DNA of 43,971 bases from Paracoccus spongiarum (GCF_030732095.1 NZ_JAVAMQ010000022.1:1-43971); one strand, 5' to 3'. Positions 1-8,311 are shown, numbered from the stretch's first letter. Translations and numbers: made by a program. The notes: a model not told the origin generated them from the letters alone.

Positions 1-378
1 GAGATGAATCCCTCACACGATTCGTGCAACAGAGCCGTCACACAGCCAAAAATCGTCGCTCGTCGATCCGGCTTTCTGCGGATCGTGGATCACGGCGCAG
101 CGGGGAGATGATCGGCTCCTGATCCTGGCGACGGTGCGCGAGGTGTCGGGGGGTGGCAGGGTTTGCACGGGTTGACGCCTCGGTCCGCGAAGCGCCGCGC
201 GCGATGGCGCGACCATCGTGCCGCCAAAGCATTGGCCCGCCCCATGCGTGCTGGGCGGCTGCACAGGATCTCCAAGGGCGGCACGGTCCCTCGCAGGACC
301 CGCGACCGCCACGCCGCTGCCCACCGCAAACACGGCGACGCAGACGGACGCAGGGTGAGGACCCGTTCTTGCCTGATG

Positions 379-954
379 GCCAGACCACGACGGCAGCGGC
401 GAGTGCGACGGCGGAGAGGAACACCTTTCGGCACCTGTGGTGCTTGATGGTCTTGCCACGAGACTTCCTCACCGGGATGCAGGGTTTCATCCCCTTTTCT
501 TTCAAGGTTTGCCCGAACCAGTCGGCATCATGGCCCGGGTCGGCCAAGAGCCAGCCGGCCGAAGGCAGGCTGCCCAGACGTGCGGCTGCGCCCGTGTAAT
601 CGCTGACCTGGCCAGCCGTCATGAAGACCCGGATCGGACGGCCATCGGCATCGGCGTGCGACTTGGTGTTCATGCCGCCCCTTCGTCCGGCCGACCAGAC
701 GGGCATTCTGGTCCCTTGCCCCCCTTGGTCGACGGCAGGCTGGTCGCCATGCGGTGTGTCCTGAGGCAGGTCGCCTCGATCATCACCGCCTTCGGAACGG
801 CAGCCTCGGAAGCCGGCGCCGCGCGAAACAGATCTTGGTCAGCTTGACGGCGCGCCGACGAACAGCGGTCTGAAGCGGTCCGTGGCGAACTATCCGGGTC
901 ATGCTCGTCCGACCTGTAGAGCTGACTGCCATTCGGGATGACGGCCCTGTTCAC
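379..954 (-). pseudogene. IS5-family transposase remnant, frameshifted and internally deleted
   Basis: Two minus-strand frames together read as an IS5-family (IS427-like) DDE transposase. The upstream frame (about 830 down to 690) carries AVPKAVMIEATCLRTHR. The downstream frame (706 down to 379) carries GGMNTKSHADADGRPIR, then VFMTAGQVSDYTGAA, LLADPGHDADW and FLSAVALAAAVVVW. They are joined by one frameshift near 690-706. The family's first catalytic Asp (VMIDATYL) is Glu here. The second Asp (LLAD) is kept. After KSRGKTIKHH the protein jumps straight to RCRKVFLSA, so about 30 residues are missing, including the segment that normally holds the catalytic Glu. The copy must be dead. The N-terminal domain upstream of 830 is degraded and I could not define terminal inverted repeats, so the element boundaries are unknown. 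Confidence 0.8.
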
Positions 955-1648
955 CGCGGTGCGGGTGTCAGACGTTCAGAAAGCCGGATGCTCGCCGGCG
1001 GAGGCGGGCGGCTTCGGGTGCCAGATGCGGGTAAAGCTGGACAGCGCGTCGCCCCTGCTACGCCAGGTCCCTGATTTGCACGGCGGGTTTCGCCTCAGCT
1101 TCAAAGCAGGACGGTGGCAGATTGTCGAGATGCCAAGGTCGCAACGGCCGCCGCCGCCGCAACGCGGCGTCCAGTCAGAATGCGAACGACGTGCAGGTCA
1201 GGTGATCACGAACGATATTTTCCGGTGGGCTGACGTAGGTTGACCTGCCCCGGGCTTTTTCGTCCGACAGCGACCCGAGCATGGCCGGTTCCACGCCGAC
1301 TGGCAGCGGTCGGGCAATCGCCCGACCCGCCCAGCCCTTCCCTCCCGCGACGGCGGGGGCGATCGCGGTGGTCATTGCCACGCCAGCGATGCCCTGATCG
1401 CCGGGGTCTTGTGGGCGGTGCCGTTGGCCATGACGAGATGCGCTTCGGCCGCGGTGGGCCTGTGCGGGCCGATCCGGTTCGGGACGCCCGGCGAATGCCC
1501 CCGCGCAGAGGCGGACGGCATCTTCCGATCAACGCGCCGAGGGGGAACCGGGCGCGGCCAGGCGCGACGTGATCCCGTCGCGCCTGTGGGCCTGGGCCCT
1601 CGCCGGGCCATGCCCGGTTGCCGGCGGCTCTTGCGGGCGATCAAACTC
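955..1648. other. gene-poor stretch, probable degraded DNA
   Basis: About 690 bp between the transposase remnant and the pqq-side gene. Open frames exist on both strands, but their translations are rich in Arg, Pro and Ala and resemble no family I know, as expected of chance frames in high-GC DNA. The only structured element I see is the hairpin at 1561-1584. It is probably decayed mobile-element or flanking DNA. Confidence 0.5.
1561..1584 (-). terminator. hairpin downstream of the SoxYZ-like gene
   Basis: A perfect 9-bp inverted repeat, GGCGCGACG and CGTCGCGCC, around a 6-nt loop. It lies about 65 nt past the stop of the SoxYZ-like gene, at the end of the pqq operon. There is no U-run after it, so it may act as an RNA 3'-end stabiliser or a weak terminator. 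Confidence 0.4.
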
Positions 1649-2422
1649 CTAGCCGGCCGCCTCGAAGGTTTCGTCCCAGGAATTCCCGTCCAAATCCTCG
1701 GCATGGACGCGGATCGGCTGGCCGTTCGGCTTGTAGGCAAAGCGGAACACCGGGTCCTCGCTGACCGAGATGCCGGCCTGCATCGTGAACAGCACCTCGT
1801 CGCCTTGCCGCACCTCGAGCCGGTCGATGAAGTTGGCGGGGATGTTCAGCAGCGTGACCTGATCGCGCTGAAGGCCCGAGAACATCGGGTGGCGGATCAT
1901 CAGCGTGCCGATCTGACGGCCATCCTGCCGGGCGGTCTTCCAGCGCATCTCGCCCTTGCTGGCCTCGACCGCGGCCATGTCCTTGCCGGCAGGCGCCGAA
2001 CAGCCTCCCGACGCCTTGACGAAGCGGCCGGCCATCACCTTTTCGCCGTCGGCGCGGGTGGCGATGGCGCGCACGTCGGAATAGGCATCGACGCGCAGGC
2101 GCACCTCGAAGTCCAGCGGCATGAGGGCCGGTCCGAATTCGTATTCCGCGGCCACCGGCGAAGGGTTCTGGTCGATCACCAGCGTCATCGCGGTCAGCGG
2201 CGGGGCGTCCGGGGCCTGTCTCAGGCGCACCGGGACAAGGGCCGCATCATTGGCGCGCACCGGCGCATCCAGATCCAGCGTGGTCGCGTCCAGCGGCGGC
2301 TCGCTGCTCAGCCCGATGACCGACTCGCGCAAATCCTCCCACATCGCCGAGGGTTGCAGCGGATTGTCCTGCGCCCATGCGGGCGATGCCAGCAGAAGCG
2401 CGGCCAACAGCCAGGTCCTCAT
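1649..2422 (-). CDS. quinoprotein dehydrogenase-associated SoxYZ-like carrier protein
   Basis: This 257-residue exported protein has a signal peptide (MRTWLLAALLLASPAWA, cleavage before Gln-Asp). The N-terminal half resembles SoxY, ending near FVKASGGCSAPAG. The C-terminal half resembles SoxZ (GTLMIRHPMFSGLQRD, then an immunoglobulin-like strand pattern ending AEDLDGNSWDETFEA). Such fused SoxYZ-like carriers occur next to PQQ-dependent alcohol dehydrogenase and PQQ genes. They are assigned to a periplasmic quinoprotein relay, though their exact cargo is not established. A Cys lies in the GGC motif, comparable in place to the SoxY carrier cysteine. The gene follows pqqE by 4 nt and so belongs to the pqq operon. 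Its dehydrogenase partner is not in the window. Confidence 0.8.
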   Translation of the reverse strand: MRTWLLAALLLASPAWAQDNPLQPSAMWEDLRESVIGLSSEPPLDATTLDLDAPVRANDAALVPVRLRQAPDAPPLTAMTLVIDQNPSPVAAEYEFGPALMPLDFEVRLRVDAYSDVRAIATRADGEKVMAGRFVKASGGCSAPAGKDMAAVEASKGEMRWKTARQDGRQIGTLMIRHPMFSGLQRDQVTLLNIPANFIDRLEVRQGDEVLFTMQAGISVSEDPVFRFAYKPNGQPIRVHAEDLDGNSWDETFEAAG

Positions 2423-2426
2423 TTCG

Positions 2427-3560
2427 TCATCCTCCCTTGGTCATGCGCCGATAGGTGAAGGCTTGGGCGTCGGCGGCGGCATCGGCCTCGGCGCGGGCGA
2501 CGACCTGCCCGTGCAGCGGCGATTTCGAGCAGACCGGATCGGTTGCCCGCGCGTCCCCGGCCAAGGCCATAGCCTGACACCGGCAGCCCCCGAAATCCAC
2601 GGTTTTCCGTTCACAGGATCGGCACGGCTCGGCCATCCAGGCGGTACCCCGAAAGGCATTGAACGCATCCGAGCGGTGCCAGATCTCGGACAGGCTGCGG
2701 TCGCGCACATTGTCGAAGCGCATCCAGGGGATGGATTGCGCGGCGTGGCAGGGCAGCACCGTCCCGTCCGGCCCGACATTCAGCCCGGTGCTGCCCCAGC
2801 CGCCCATGCAGGCCTTGGGATAGACCGCGTGATGGTCGGCGGGCACGTAATCGATCACCATGCGGCCGCGCAGCCGGATGCGCGCCGCGTTCACGACCTG
2901 CCGCGCGACGGCGGCCTGTTCGCGGGTCGGCATCAGCGCGGGGCGGTTCAATTCGGCCCAGCCGTGGAACTGCACGGTCGCCACCTCGATCCGGCGCGCG
3001 CCGAGACGTTCGGCCAGCGCGATCATGTCGGGCAGGCGATCAAGGTTCTGGCGATGCACGACGGCGTTGATGGTCAGCGGAAAGCCGATCTCGGCCACCC
3101 AGTCCGCGAAGCACATCTTCTTGTCCCACGAGCCCGGATGCCCGCTGATCCGGTCGGCCATGTCGGCGCGGATGCCCTGCAACGACAGTTGCACATGATC
3201 GACGCCGGCGCGGTCAAGCTCTTCCAGCCGGTCGCGGGTGATGCCGATTCCCGAGGTGATCAGGTTGACATACAGCCCCGCCGCGCGCGCGCTGGCGACG
3301 ATCTGCGCCAGATCGCGCCGGGCGCCGGGCTCGCCGCCCGAGATGTGGACCTGCAGGACGCCCAGACCGGCGGCTTCGCCAAACACCCGCGCCCAGTCCT
3401 CGGCGGGCAGTTCCGCCTGCGCACGGGTCAGTTCGACCGGGTTCGAGCAATAGGGGCAGGCCAGCGGGCAGCGATGCGTGATCTCGGCCAGCATCGCCAT
3501 CGGCAGGCCGGGCGTGACGGCGTTGCCGTCGATGTCATGCGGGGCCGGATGATCCTTCAT
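2427..3560 (-). CDS. pqqE: PQQ biosynthesis radical SAM enzyme PqqE
   Basis: PqqE is the radical SAM/SPASM enzyme that, with the PqqD chaperone, forms the carbon-carbon bond between the Glu and Tyr side chains of the PqqA peptide. The 377-residue length is typical. The radical-SAM cluster motif is HRCPLACPYCSNP (Cys31, Cys35, Cys38). It is followed by the SAM-binding HISGGEPGARRDL. The C-terminal SPASM region supplies further cluster cysteines in CMGGWGSTGLNVGPDG, LPCHAA, PCRSCERK, GGCRCQA and DPVCSKS. The start codon overlaps the pqqD stop in an ATGA (4 nt), showing translational coupling. The order pqqA-B-C-D-E is the standard one. All key cysteines seen, so the enzyme should be functional. 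Confidence 0.97.
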   Translation of the reverse strand: MKDHPAPHDIDGNAVTPGLPMAMLAEITHRCPLACPYCSNPVELTRAQAELPAEDWARVFGEAAGLGVLQVHISGGEPGARRDLAQIVASARAAGLYVNLITSGIGITRDRLEELDRAGVDHVQLSLQGIRADMADRISGHPGSWDKKMCFADWVAEIGFPLTINAVVHRQNLDRLPDMIALAERLGARRIEVATVQFHGWAELNRPALMPTREQAAVARQVVNAARIRLRGRMVIDYVPADHHAVYPKACMGGWGSTGLNVGPDGTVLPCHAAQSIPWMRFDNVRDRSLSEIWHRSDAFNAFRGTAWMAEPCRSCERKTVDFGGCRCQAMALAGDARATDPVCSKSPLHGQVVARAEADAAADAQAFTYRRMTKGG

Positions 3561-3874
3561 GCCGGATCCTTCAGGAAGACCATGCGCCGTTCGATCAGTC
3601 CGGTAAGGAAATCGCGCAGGTCGCGGGCGATCTGGTCCTCGGGCGCCTCGTATCGCGCGGCGAGGTCGCGGGCGATGTGTGCCATGCTGCGCGTCCCGTC
3701 CAGTTCCGACAGGATCGCATGACCGATCGGGTCCAGCTGCATCGCGCGCTCGGGCGCCTGCAGCACGCGGATGCCGCGCACCCGGTCATCGGCCAGCCGC
3801 ACCCCGCGCGGCAGGTAGGGAATGTCCTCGGGCGCGATCAGCGGGGCCGGATGTTCAGGCAGTGGCGCGGTCAT
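3557..3874 (-). CDS. pqqD: PQQ biosynthesis peptide chaperone PqqD
   Basis: PqqD is the small RiPP-recognition protein that binds PqqA and presents it to PqqE. From the chosen ATG it has 105 residues, beginning MTAPLPEHPAP. The PqqD/RRE fold is seen in YLPRGVRLADDRV, QAPERAMQLDPIGHAIL, and a C-terminal helical stretch (AHIARDLAARYEAPEDQI) ending in DFLTGLIERRMVF. An upstream in-frame ATG would add 22 Arg-rich residues lying inside pqqC. I reject it, because the chosen ATG overlaps the pqqC stop as ATGA, like every other junction in this operon. The stop in turn overlaps the pqqE start by 4 nt. Confidence 0.93.
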   Translation of the reverse strand: MTAPLPEHPAPLIAPEDIPYLPRGVRLADDRVRGIRVLQAPERAMQLDPIGHAILSELDGTRSMAHIARDLAARYEAPEDQIARDLRDFLTGLIERRMVFLKDPA

Positions 3875-4623
3875 GGCAACATTCCCTCGCCGGGCCGCCA
3901 CGCGCCGGGGGGGATGTTGCCCTCGACATAGCCGTGCCACAGCGCGTCAAGCTGGGCCCACAGCACATCGGTCTTGAAGGTCAGCGCGGCGGCGGCGGCA
4001 TCCTGGCGTTCCCTCGTGTCGGCACGGGTCAGCACATAGTCCAGCCCGAAGCGCACATCCTCGGGTGCCTCGGTCAGGCGCTTGCGGAAATAGGCAAGGC
4101 TGCTCTCATCGGCGAAGTCGTAATGGGCCAGCAACCCCTCGATCCGCTGCGCGTGGATGCGCGGGGCGAACAGTTCCGTCAGACTTGCGGCGACCGCGTC
4201 CAGCAGGGGCATCTCGCGCACGAAGCGGACATAGGCATCGACCGCAAAGCGGGTGGCCGGCATGATCCCCGCGCCCGATGCAACATAGTCGGGGTCCAGC
4301 CCCACGGCGCGGGCCAGCGCCAGCCACCGGCGGATGCCGCCGCCCTCGGCCACGCCGCCATCGTGATCCTCGATCCGCTTGCGCCATGCCCGCCGCAGGT
4401 CGGGGTCCTCGACACGCGACATGAAGGCGGCGTCCTTCATGGGGATGCGCGACTGATACATCCAGCGATTGATGACCCAGGCCCGCACCTCGTCAGGGGT
4501 GCAGCCGCCGCCATGCAACCGCGCGTGGAACGGGTGGCGGTCGTGATAGCGTTCGGCCCCGATGGCGCGCAGCCGGGCCTCGAATTCGTCGCGGGACTGC
4601 GCCTGGTCGTGGACATCCTTCAC
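3871..4623 (-). CDS. pqqC: pyrroloquinoline-quinone synthase PqqC
   Basis: PqqC is the cofactor-free oxidase that performs the last step of PQQ synthesis, ring closure and oxidation of the tricyclic precursor by O2. The 250-residue length matches the family. It is all-helical and related to TenA. Conserved stretches include RYHDRHPFHARLHGGG, VINRWMYQSRIPMKD, RIEDHDGGVAEGGGI and the C-terminal FKTDVLWAQLDALWHGY. The start overlaps the pqqB stop by 4 nt (ATGA) and its end overlaps pqqD in the same way. No odd residues were noticed. Confidence 0.97.
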   Translation of the reverse strand: MKDVHDQAQSRDEFEARLRAIGAERYHDRHPFHARLHGGGCTPDEVRAWVINRWMYQSRIPMKDAAFMSRVEDPDLRRAWRKRIEDHDGGVAEGGGIRRWLALARAVGLDPDYVASGAGIMPATRFAVDAYVRFVREMPLLDAVAASLTELFAPRIHAQRIEGLLAHYDFADESSLAYFRKRLTEAPEDVRFGLDYVLTRADTRERQDAAAAALTFKTDVLWAQLDALWHGYVEGNIPPGAWRPGEGMLP

Positions 4624-5501
4624 AGCGTGATCTCCATGCCGTCGCGGCCGATCTGCCAGCCCCGCGCCTCGGCCTCGAGGGTCTCGGCGCTGCGCGGATC
4701 GGTCAGCGGGTTCGAGTTGTTCATGTGGACGAAGACCCGTTGCCCGACCGGGGTGGCCGAAAGCGCAGCGATCGTTTCGCGCGCCGGCGCATGTCCCATC
4801 CGGCGTCCGGTCTTGCCGCCCAGCCCCAGCCGGATCATCTCGTCATCCTGCCACAGGGTGCCGTCGAACAGAAGCGCATCGGCCCCCGCGATGCGGTCGG
4901 TGAGCCAGCCGGGCAGGTCGGCGCAGCCGGGGACATAGAGGGCGCGACGGCCGTTGGCGGCCAGTTCGACCCCCACGGTCGTCTCGCCGATCAGCCCGGT
5001 CTCGACCACCTCGCCCTCCTGATACAGCGGCACCTTGCCCGGCACGGCGAAGATCGTCGCCTGAAGGCCGGGCAGCAGCGCGAATGGCCGGTCAAGCACA
5101 ACATGGCGGCGGGCGACCAGGTCGGCGCGCAGGGCCGACAGCATAGGGTTGGAGGCCAGCGCCTCGTGGATCGCGCCGGTCGCAAACAGGTCGAAGGCCT
5201 GGCTTTCGCGCAGGGTCAGCAGCCCCGCGACATGGTCGATATCACCATTCGTGACCAGGACGGAGCGCAGCGGAATGTCGCGCGGCCCGGTCGGGTGCAG
5301 CGCCGACGTGGCCGCGATCTGCGCGCGGATGTCGGGCGAGGCGTTCAGGATCGCCCAGTCACGGCCATCCGCGCTGACCGCGACCGAGCTTTGGGTCATC
5401 GAGGGGATCGCCCCGGCGCGCGCCGCGCGGCAATTGACGCAGCCACAGTTCCACTGCGGCAATCCGCCGCCGGCCGCGGCGCCAAGGATGATGATCTTCA
5501 T
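4620..5501 (-). CDS. pqqB: PQQ biosynthesis protein PqqB (metallo-beta-lactamase fold)
   Basis: PqqB has a metallo-beta-lactamase fold. In the literature it acts as an iron-dependent hydroxylase on the excised Glu-Tyr diamino acid. The 293-residue protein starts MKIIILGAAAGGGLPQWNC. The N-terminal CxCxxC structural zinc site is seen in NCGCVNCR. The modified metal-binding motif NGDIDHVAGLL replaces the usual HxHxDH, as normal for PqqB. A later FVHMNNSNPLTDP is also characteristic. It follows pqqA by 70 nt that hold a strong hairpin, so pqqB to pqqE are probably translated from a smaller share of the transcripts than pqqA. Confidence 0.96.
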   Translation of the reverse strand: MKIIILGAAAGGGLPQWNCGCVNCRAARAGAIPSMTQSSVAVSADGRDWAILNASPDIRAQIAATSALHPTGPRDIPLRSVLVTNGDIDHVAGLLTLRESQAFDLFATGAIHEALASNPMLSALRADLVARRHVVLDRPFALLPGLQATIFAVPGKVPLYQEGEVVETGLIGETTVGVELAANGRRALYVPGCADLPGWLTDRIAGADALLFDGTLWQDDEMIRLGLGGKTGRRMGHAPARETIAALSATPVGQRVFVHMNNSNPLTDPRSAETLEAEARGWQIGRDGMEITL

Positions 5502-5518
5502 GCTGCGTCAGACGAAAC

Positions 5519-5547
5519 GGCCCCGTCCGACGAGGTCGGACAGGGCC
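5519..5547 (-). terminator. hairpin between pqqA and pqqB, probable attenuator
   Basis: A 13-bp stem (left arm 5519-5531, right arm 5535-5547) closes a 3-nt loop, with one G-U pair when read on the minus strand. It is followed on that strand by GTTTCGTC, a weak U-tract. A partial terminator here would let much more pqqA than pqqBCDE be made. This fits the need for a peptide precursor in excess over its enzymes. Confidence 0.65.
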
Positions 5548-5571
5548 CCTTCCACGTCTGCTTGCCGACGT

Positions 5572-5664
5572 TCAGAACAGGACGGGTTCGTCCTCGGCCG
5601 GGGCATACATGTTGATTTCCATGCCGCAGGCGATCTCGATCAGGGTCGGTTTGGTCCATGCCAT
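5572..5664 (-). CDS. pqqA: PQQ precursor peptide PqqA
   Basis: This 30-residue peptide begins MAWTKPTLIEIACGMEINMY and ends APAEDEPVLF. It has the PqqA hallmark of a Glu and a Tyr three residues apart (Glu16 and Tyr20, in GMEINMY). These are the two side chains cross-linked and excised to become PQQ. The N-terminal WTKP and the acidic C-terminus are typical of the family. A strong ribosome-binding site (GGAGGAGAAG) lies 4-5 nt before the ATG. It is the first gene of the pqq operon. A promoter-like sequence lies about 50 nt upstream and a hairpin just downstream. Confidence 0.97.
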   Translation of the reverse strand: MAWTKPTLIEIACGMEINMYAPAEDEPVLF

Positions 5665-5712
5665 TGCGCTTCTCCTCCGAAAGCCGTGCCGCGATATTCG
5701 CGACTGGATTTC

Positions 5713-5740
5713 ATGATAATTGCAGGGCAGGATGGGTCAA
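5713..5740 (-). promoter_or_regulatory. predicted sigma-70 promoter of the pqq operon
   Basis: On the minus strand a -35 box TTGACC (5 of 6 to consensus) is separated by 16 nt from a -10 box TATCAT (5 of 6). Transcription would start near 5706, giving a 5' leader of about 40 nt before pqqA. No operator-like repeat was recognised around it. Confidence 0.6.
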
Positions 5741-5804
5741 CAAGACTAAGGTAGCAGGCCTGCAAAAACTTTGAATATCAGCGTATTGACGGGAAATTTC
5801 GGCA

Positions 5805-6863
5805 ATGTTCCAGGTGATCCTTCCCGTCTGCGCTGCCGATCATGCCCAAGTCTGCATGCCAATCCTGCTTCCGCGGGGCGAACGCCGCGACGCGGCAAGC
5901 TGCGCCCGCGACGCACCGCGAATCGCGCAGGACTGGATCGCAGGCCGGCCCGGGCTCGTGGCGCAGGCAGCAAGGTGCCACCCGGTCGAGGAGCTTCCGG
6001 CGCTGCCGATGCGACAAATCGCGCCCGGGGTCCATGTGCATCTGGGTGCGCCCGTCCAGCTTGAAGATTCCGCCGACGGGCGCATCGCCAACCTTGCCGT
6101 CGTGATCGGCGAACGCTCGGTCGCGGTGATCGACGCGGGCGTGTCGCGCGCGCAGGGGCAGGAACTCTTCGCCGCGATCCGCCGCCTCACCGACCTGCCA
6201 ATCAGCCATCTGATCCTGACCCACATGCATCCCGATCACGCCCTTGGCGCATCGGTGCTGCAGGAGGCCGGCGCGGAACTCGTTTCGCACGCCGCGCTGC
6301 CGCTGGCGCTGCAGATGCGGGCCGACAGCTATCTGGGAAACCTTGGCCGGCTGTATCCGCCCTCCGAGATGCTGGCGACCGAGGTGGTGATGCCGGACAC
6401 CGCGCTGTCCGGCCCCGCGAGGATCGACCTTGGCGGGCGCGTGCTGGAATTGCGACCCGCGCCGGTGGCCCATACCGACAATGATCTCAGCGTCTTCGAT
6501 GCCGCCAGCGGTACGCTGTTCGCGGGCGATCTGGTGTTCCGCGACCTGACCCCGATCGTGGACGGGTCGCTGCGGGGCTGGATGGACTGGATGGACCTGC
6601 CGCCCGACCCCGAACCGCGAGTGGTCGTGCCAGGCCACGGTCCGGTGGCCTCGGGCTGGGCCGAAGCGATCACGCCGCAGCAGCGTTTCTTGAAAGCGCT
6701 TGCGGAGGCCGCGACCGCGGCCATTGGCGCCGGACTGCCGATGTCAGAGGCCGTGCCCGTGATCGTCAACGATCTGGCAGACATGGAAAATATCTGGAAT
6801 TCATTCCCTGAATCGGTGGCGCGCGACGCCACCGCCGCCTACAAGGAGCTTGAATGGGAATGA
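5805..6863 (+). CDS. quinoprotein relay system zinc metallohydrolase (type 2)
   Basis: This 352-residue protein has a metallo-beta-lactamase domain. Metal ligands are visible in THMHPDH (His140, His142, Asp144, His145), in APVAHTDND, in FAGDLVF and in VVPGHGPV. The first 70 residues form a separate Cys-bearing region (MFQVILPVCAADHAQVCMPI, then two more Cys). This marks the second metallohydrolase type found beside PQQ and quinoprotein dehydrogenase genes. The substrate is unknown. It is divergent from pqqA with a 140-bp gap, so the two may share control. With the SoxYZ-like carrier on the other flank, the pqq operon is bracketed by two members of the same proposed relay. No classical signal peptide is obvious. 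Confidence 0.82.
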   Translation: MFQVILPVCAADHAQVCMPILLPRGERRDAASCARDAPRIAQDWIAGRPGLVAQAARCHPVEELPALPMRQIAPGVHVHLGAPVQLEDSADGRIANLAVVIGERSVAVIDAGVSRAQGQELFAAIRRLTDLPISHLILTHMHPDHALGASVLQEAGAELVSHAALPLALQMRADSYLGNLGRLYPPSEMLATEVVMPDTALSGPARIDLGGRVLELRPAPVAHTDNDLSVFDAASGTLFAGDLVFRDLTPIVDGSLRGWMDWMDLPPDPEPRVVVPGHGPVASGWAEAITPQQRFLKALAEAATAAIGAGLPMSEAVPVIVNDLADMENIWNSFPESVARDATAAYKELEWE

Positions 6864-6870
6864 GAAGCGT

Positions 6871-6911
6871 TTGACAGCTTTGTGAAGCTTGTTCAATGCT
6901 AGCGTTAACGG
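6871..6911 (+). promoter_or_regulatory. possible agl promoter and LacI-type operator
   Basis: A perfect -35 TTGACA at 6871 is followed at the right distance by a poor -10 (CAATGC region). The sequence TGCTAGCGTTAAC at about 6897-6909 has a central CG with partly symmetric flanks, as in LacI-family operators. The agl locus in rhizobia is controlled by the LacI-type AglR. No aglR lies in the window, so this remains a suggestion. Confidence 0.3.
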
Positions 6912-6955
6912 CTTGGGTCACCCCGGTGATTCTTGCCCAATGAGGGAGGAAGGAC

Positions 6956-8311
6956 GTGACGAGAACGATGATGGCGACCGCCGCCGCGGCAGCCCTGCTG
7001 GCCGGCATGGCGCAGGCCCAGATGGTGATCGAGCCGGGCAGCGATGACCGGATCAACTGGCAGAGCCTCGAGGATTTCAAGGCCGCGCATGGCGACCTTG
7101 CCGGGCAGGAATTCACCATCCTGGGACCGTGGCTGGGCCCCGACCAGGCGCTGTTCACCTCGCTGCTGCCCTATTTCGAGGCGGCGACGGGGGCGAAGGC
7201 GAACTATTCCGGGTCCGACAGCTTCGAGCAGCAGATCGTCATCGACAGCGAGGCCGGATCGCCGCCCGACATGGCGGTGTTTCCGCAGCCGGGGCTGGCC
7301 GCGGACCTCGCCAAGAAGGGCCATCTGCGGCCGTTGGGCGAGGACACCGGTCAGTGGCTGCGCGACAACTATGCCGCCGGCGACAGCTGGGCGGCGCTGT
7401 CCACCTATGCCGGGGCGGACGGGACCGACGCGGTCTATGCCTTCCCCTACAAGGCAGATGTGAAATCGCTGGTCTGGTATGTCCCCGAGAATTTCGAGGA
7501 TGCCGGCTACGAGATCCCCGAGACCTACGAGGACCTGAAGGCGCTGACCGAACAGATCGCAGCGGATGGCGAGACGCCCTGGTGCATCGGGCTGGGTTCC
7601 GGTGGCGCGACCGGATGGCCCGCGACCGACTGGGTCGAGGACCTGATGCTGCGGCTCAACTCGCCGGAAGATTACGACGCCTGGACCACCAACGCGCTGC
7701 CCTTCAACGATCCGAAGGTCGTCGCCGCGATCGAGGAATTCGGCTGGTTCGCCACCAATCCGGATTTTGTGGCAGGCGGCACGGGCGCGGTCGCCTCGAC
7801 GGATTTCCGTGACAGTCCCAAGGGTCTCTTCGACAGCCCGCCGGCCTGCTACATGCATCGTCAGGCCAGCTTCATCCCGTCCTTCTTCCCGGAGGGCACG
7901 ATGATCGGCGAGGACGCGGACTTCTTCTACTTCCCCGCGCCGGCCGATGGCAGCATGGGCCAGCCGGTCCTGGGCGGCGGCACGCTGTTTGCCGTGCTGT
8001 CCGACAACCCGGCCGCGATGGCCTTCGTCGAATTCCTGAAGACCCCGGCAGCGCATGAGATCTGGATGACGCAGAAGGGCTTCCTGACACCGCACAAGGG
8101 GGTCAACCTCGACGCCTATGGCGACGAGACTGTGCGCAAGATGGGCCAGATCCTGCTGGACGCCACGACCTTCCGCTTTGACGGATCGGACCTGATGCCC
8201 GGCGCGATCGGCGCGGGTGCCTTCTGGACGGCCATGGTCGATTTCGTCGGCGGCAAGTCAGCGCAGGACGTCGCCGACACGATCCAGAACACCTGGCAGA
8301 CACTGAACTGA
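6956..8311 (+). CDS. aglE: alpha-glucoside ABC transporter, periplasmic binding protein AglE
   Basis: This is the solute-binding protein of an alpha-glucoside (sucrose, maltose, trehalose) importer, 451 residues. It has a signal peptide (MTRTMMATAAAAALLAGMAQA, cut before Gln). The mature part has the extracellular solute-binding family 1 pattern: FTILGPWLGPDQALF, YSGSDSFEQQIVID, a stretch with YAFPYKADVKSLVWY, and GGATGWPATDWVEDL. The start is GTG, set 3 nt behind the ribosome-binding sequence GGGAGGAAGG. An in-frame ATG four codons later is the alternative. It heads aglE-F-G-A-K, matching the order in Sinorhizobium meliloti. Substrate class is inferred from the family and from the coupled alpha-glucosidase. 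Confidence 0.93.
   Translation: MTRTMMATAAAAALLAGMAQAQMVIEPGSDDRINWQSLEDFKAAHGDLAGQEFTILGPWLGPDQALFTSLLPYFEAATGAKANYSGSDSFEQQIVIDSEAGSPPDMAVFPQPGLAADLAKKGHLRPLGEDTGQWLRDNYAAGDSWAALSTYAGADGTDAVYAFPYKADVKSLVWYVPENFEDAGYEIPETYEDLKALTEQIAADGETPWCIGLGSGGATGWPATDWVEDLMLRLNSPEDYDAWTTNALPFNDPKVVAAIEEFGWFATNPDFVAGGTGAVASTDFRDSPKGLFDSPPACYMHRQASFIPSFFPEGTMIGEDADFFYFPAPADGSMGQPVLGGGTLFAVLSDNPAAMAFVEFLKTPAAHEIWMTQKGFLTPHKGVNLDAYGDETVRKMGQILLDATTFRFDGSDLMPGAIGAGAFWTAMVDFVGGKSAQDVADTIQNTWQTLN

Noticed and set aside
1..378. Open frames on both strands next to the transposase remnant
   Set aside because: They are shadows or extensions of the broken transposase with Arg/Pro-rich translations and no family resemblance.
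1409..3722. Long plus-strand open frames across the SoxYZ-like and pqqE genes
   Set aside because: High-GC antisense shadows; the minus-strand genes have clear family motifs and overlapping starts and stops.
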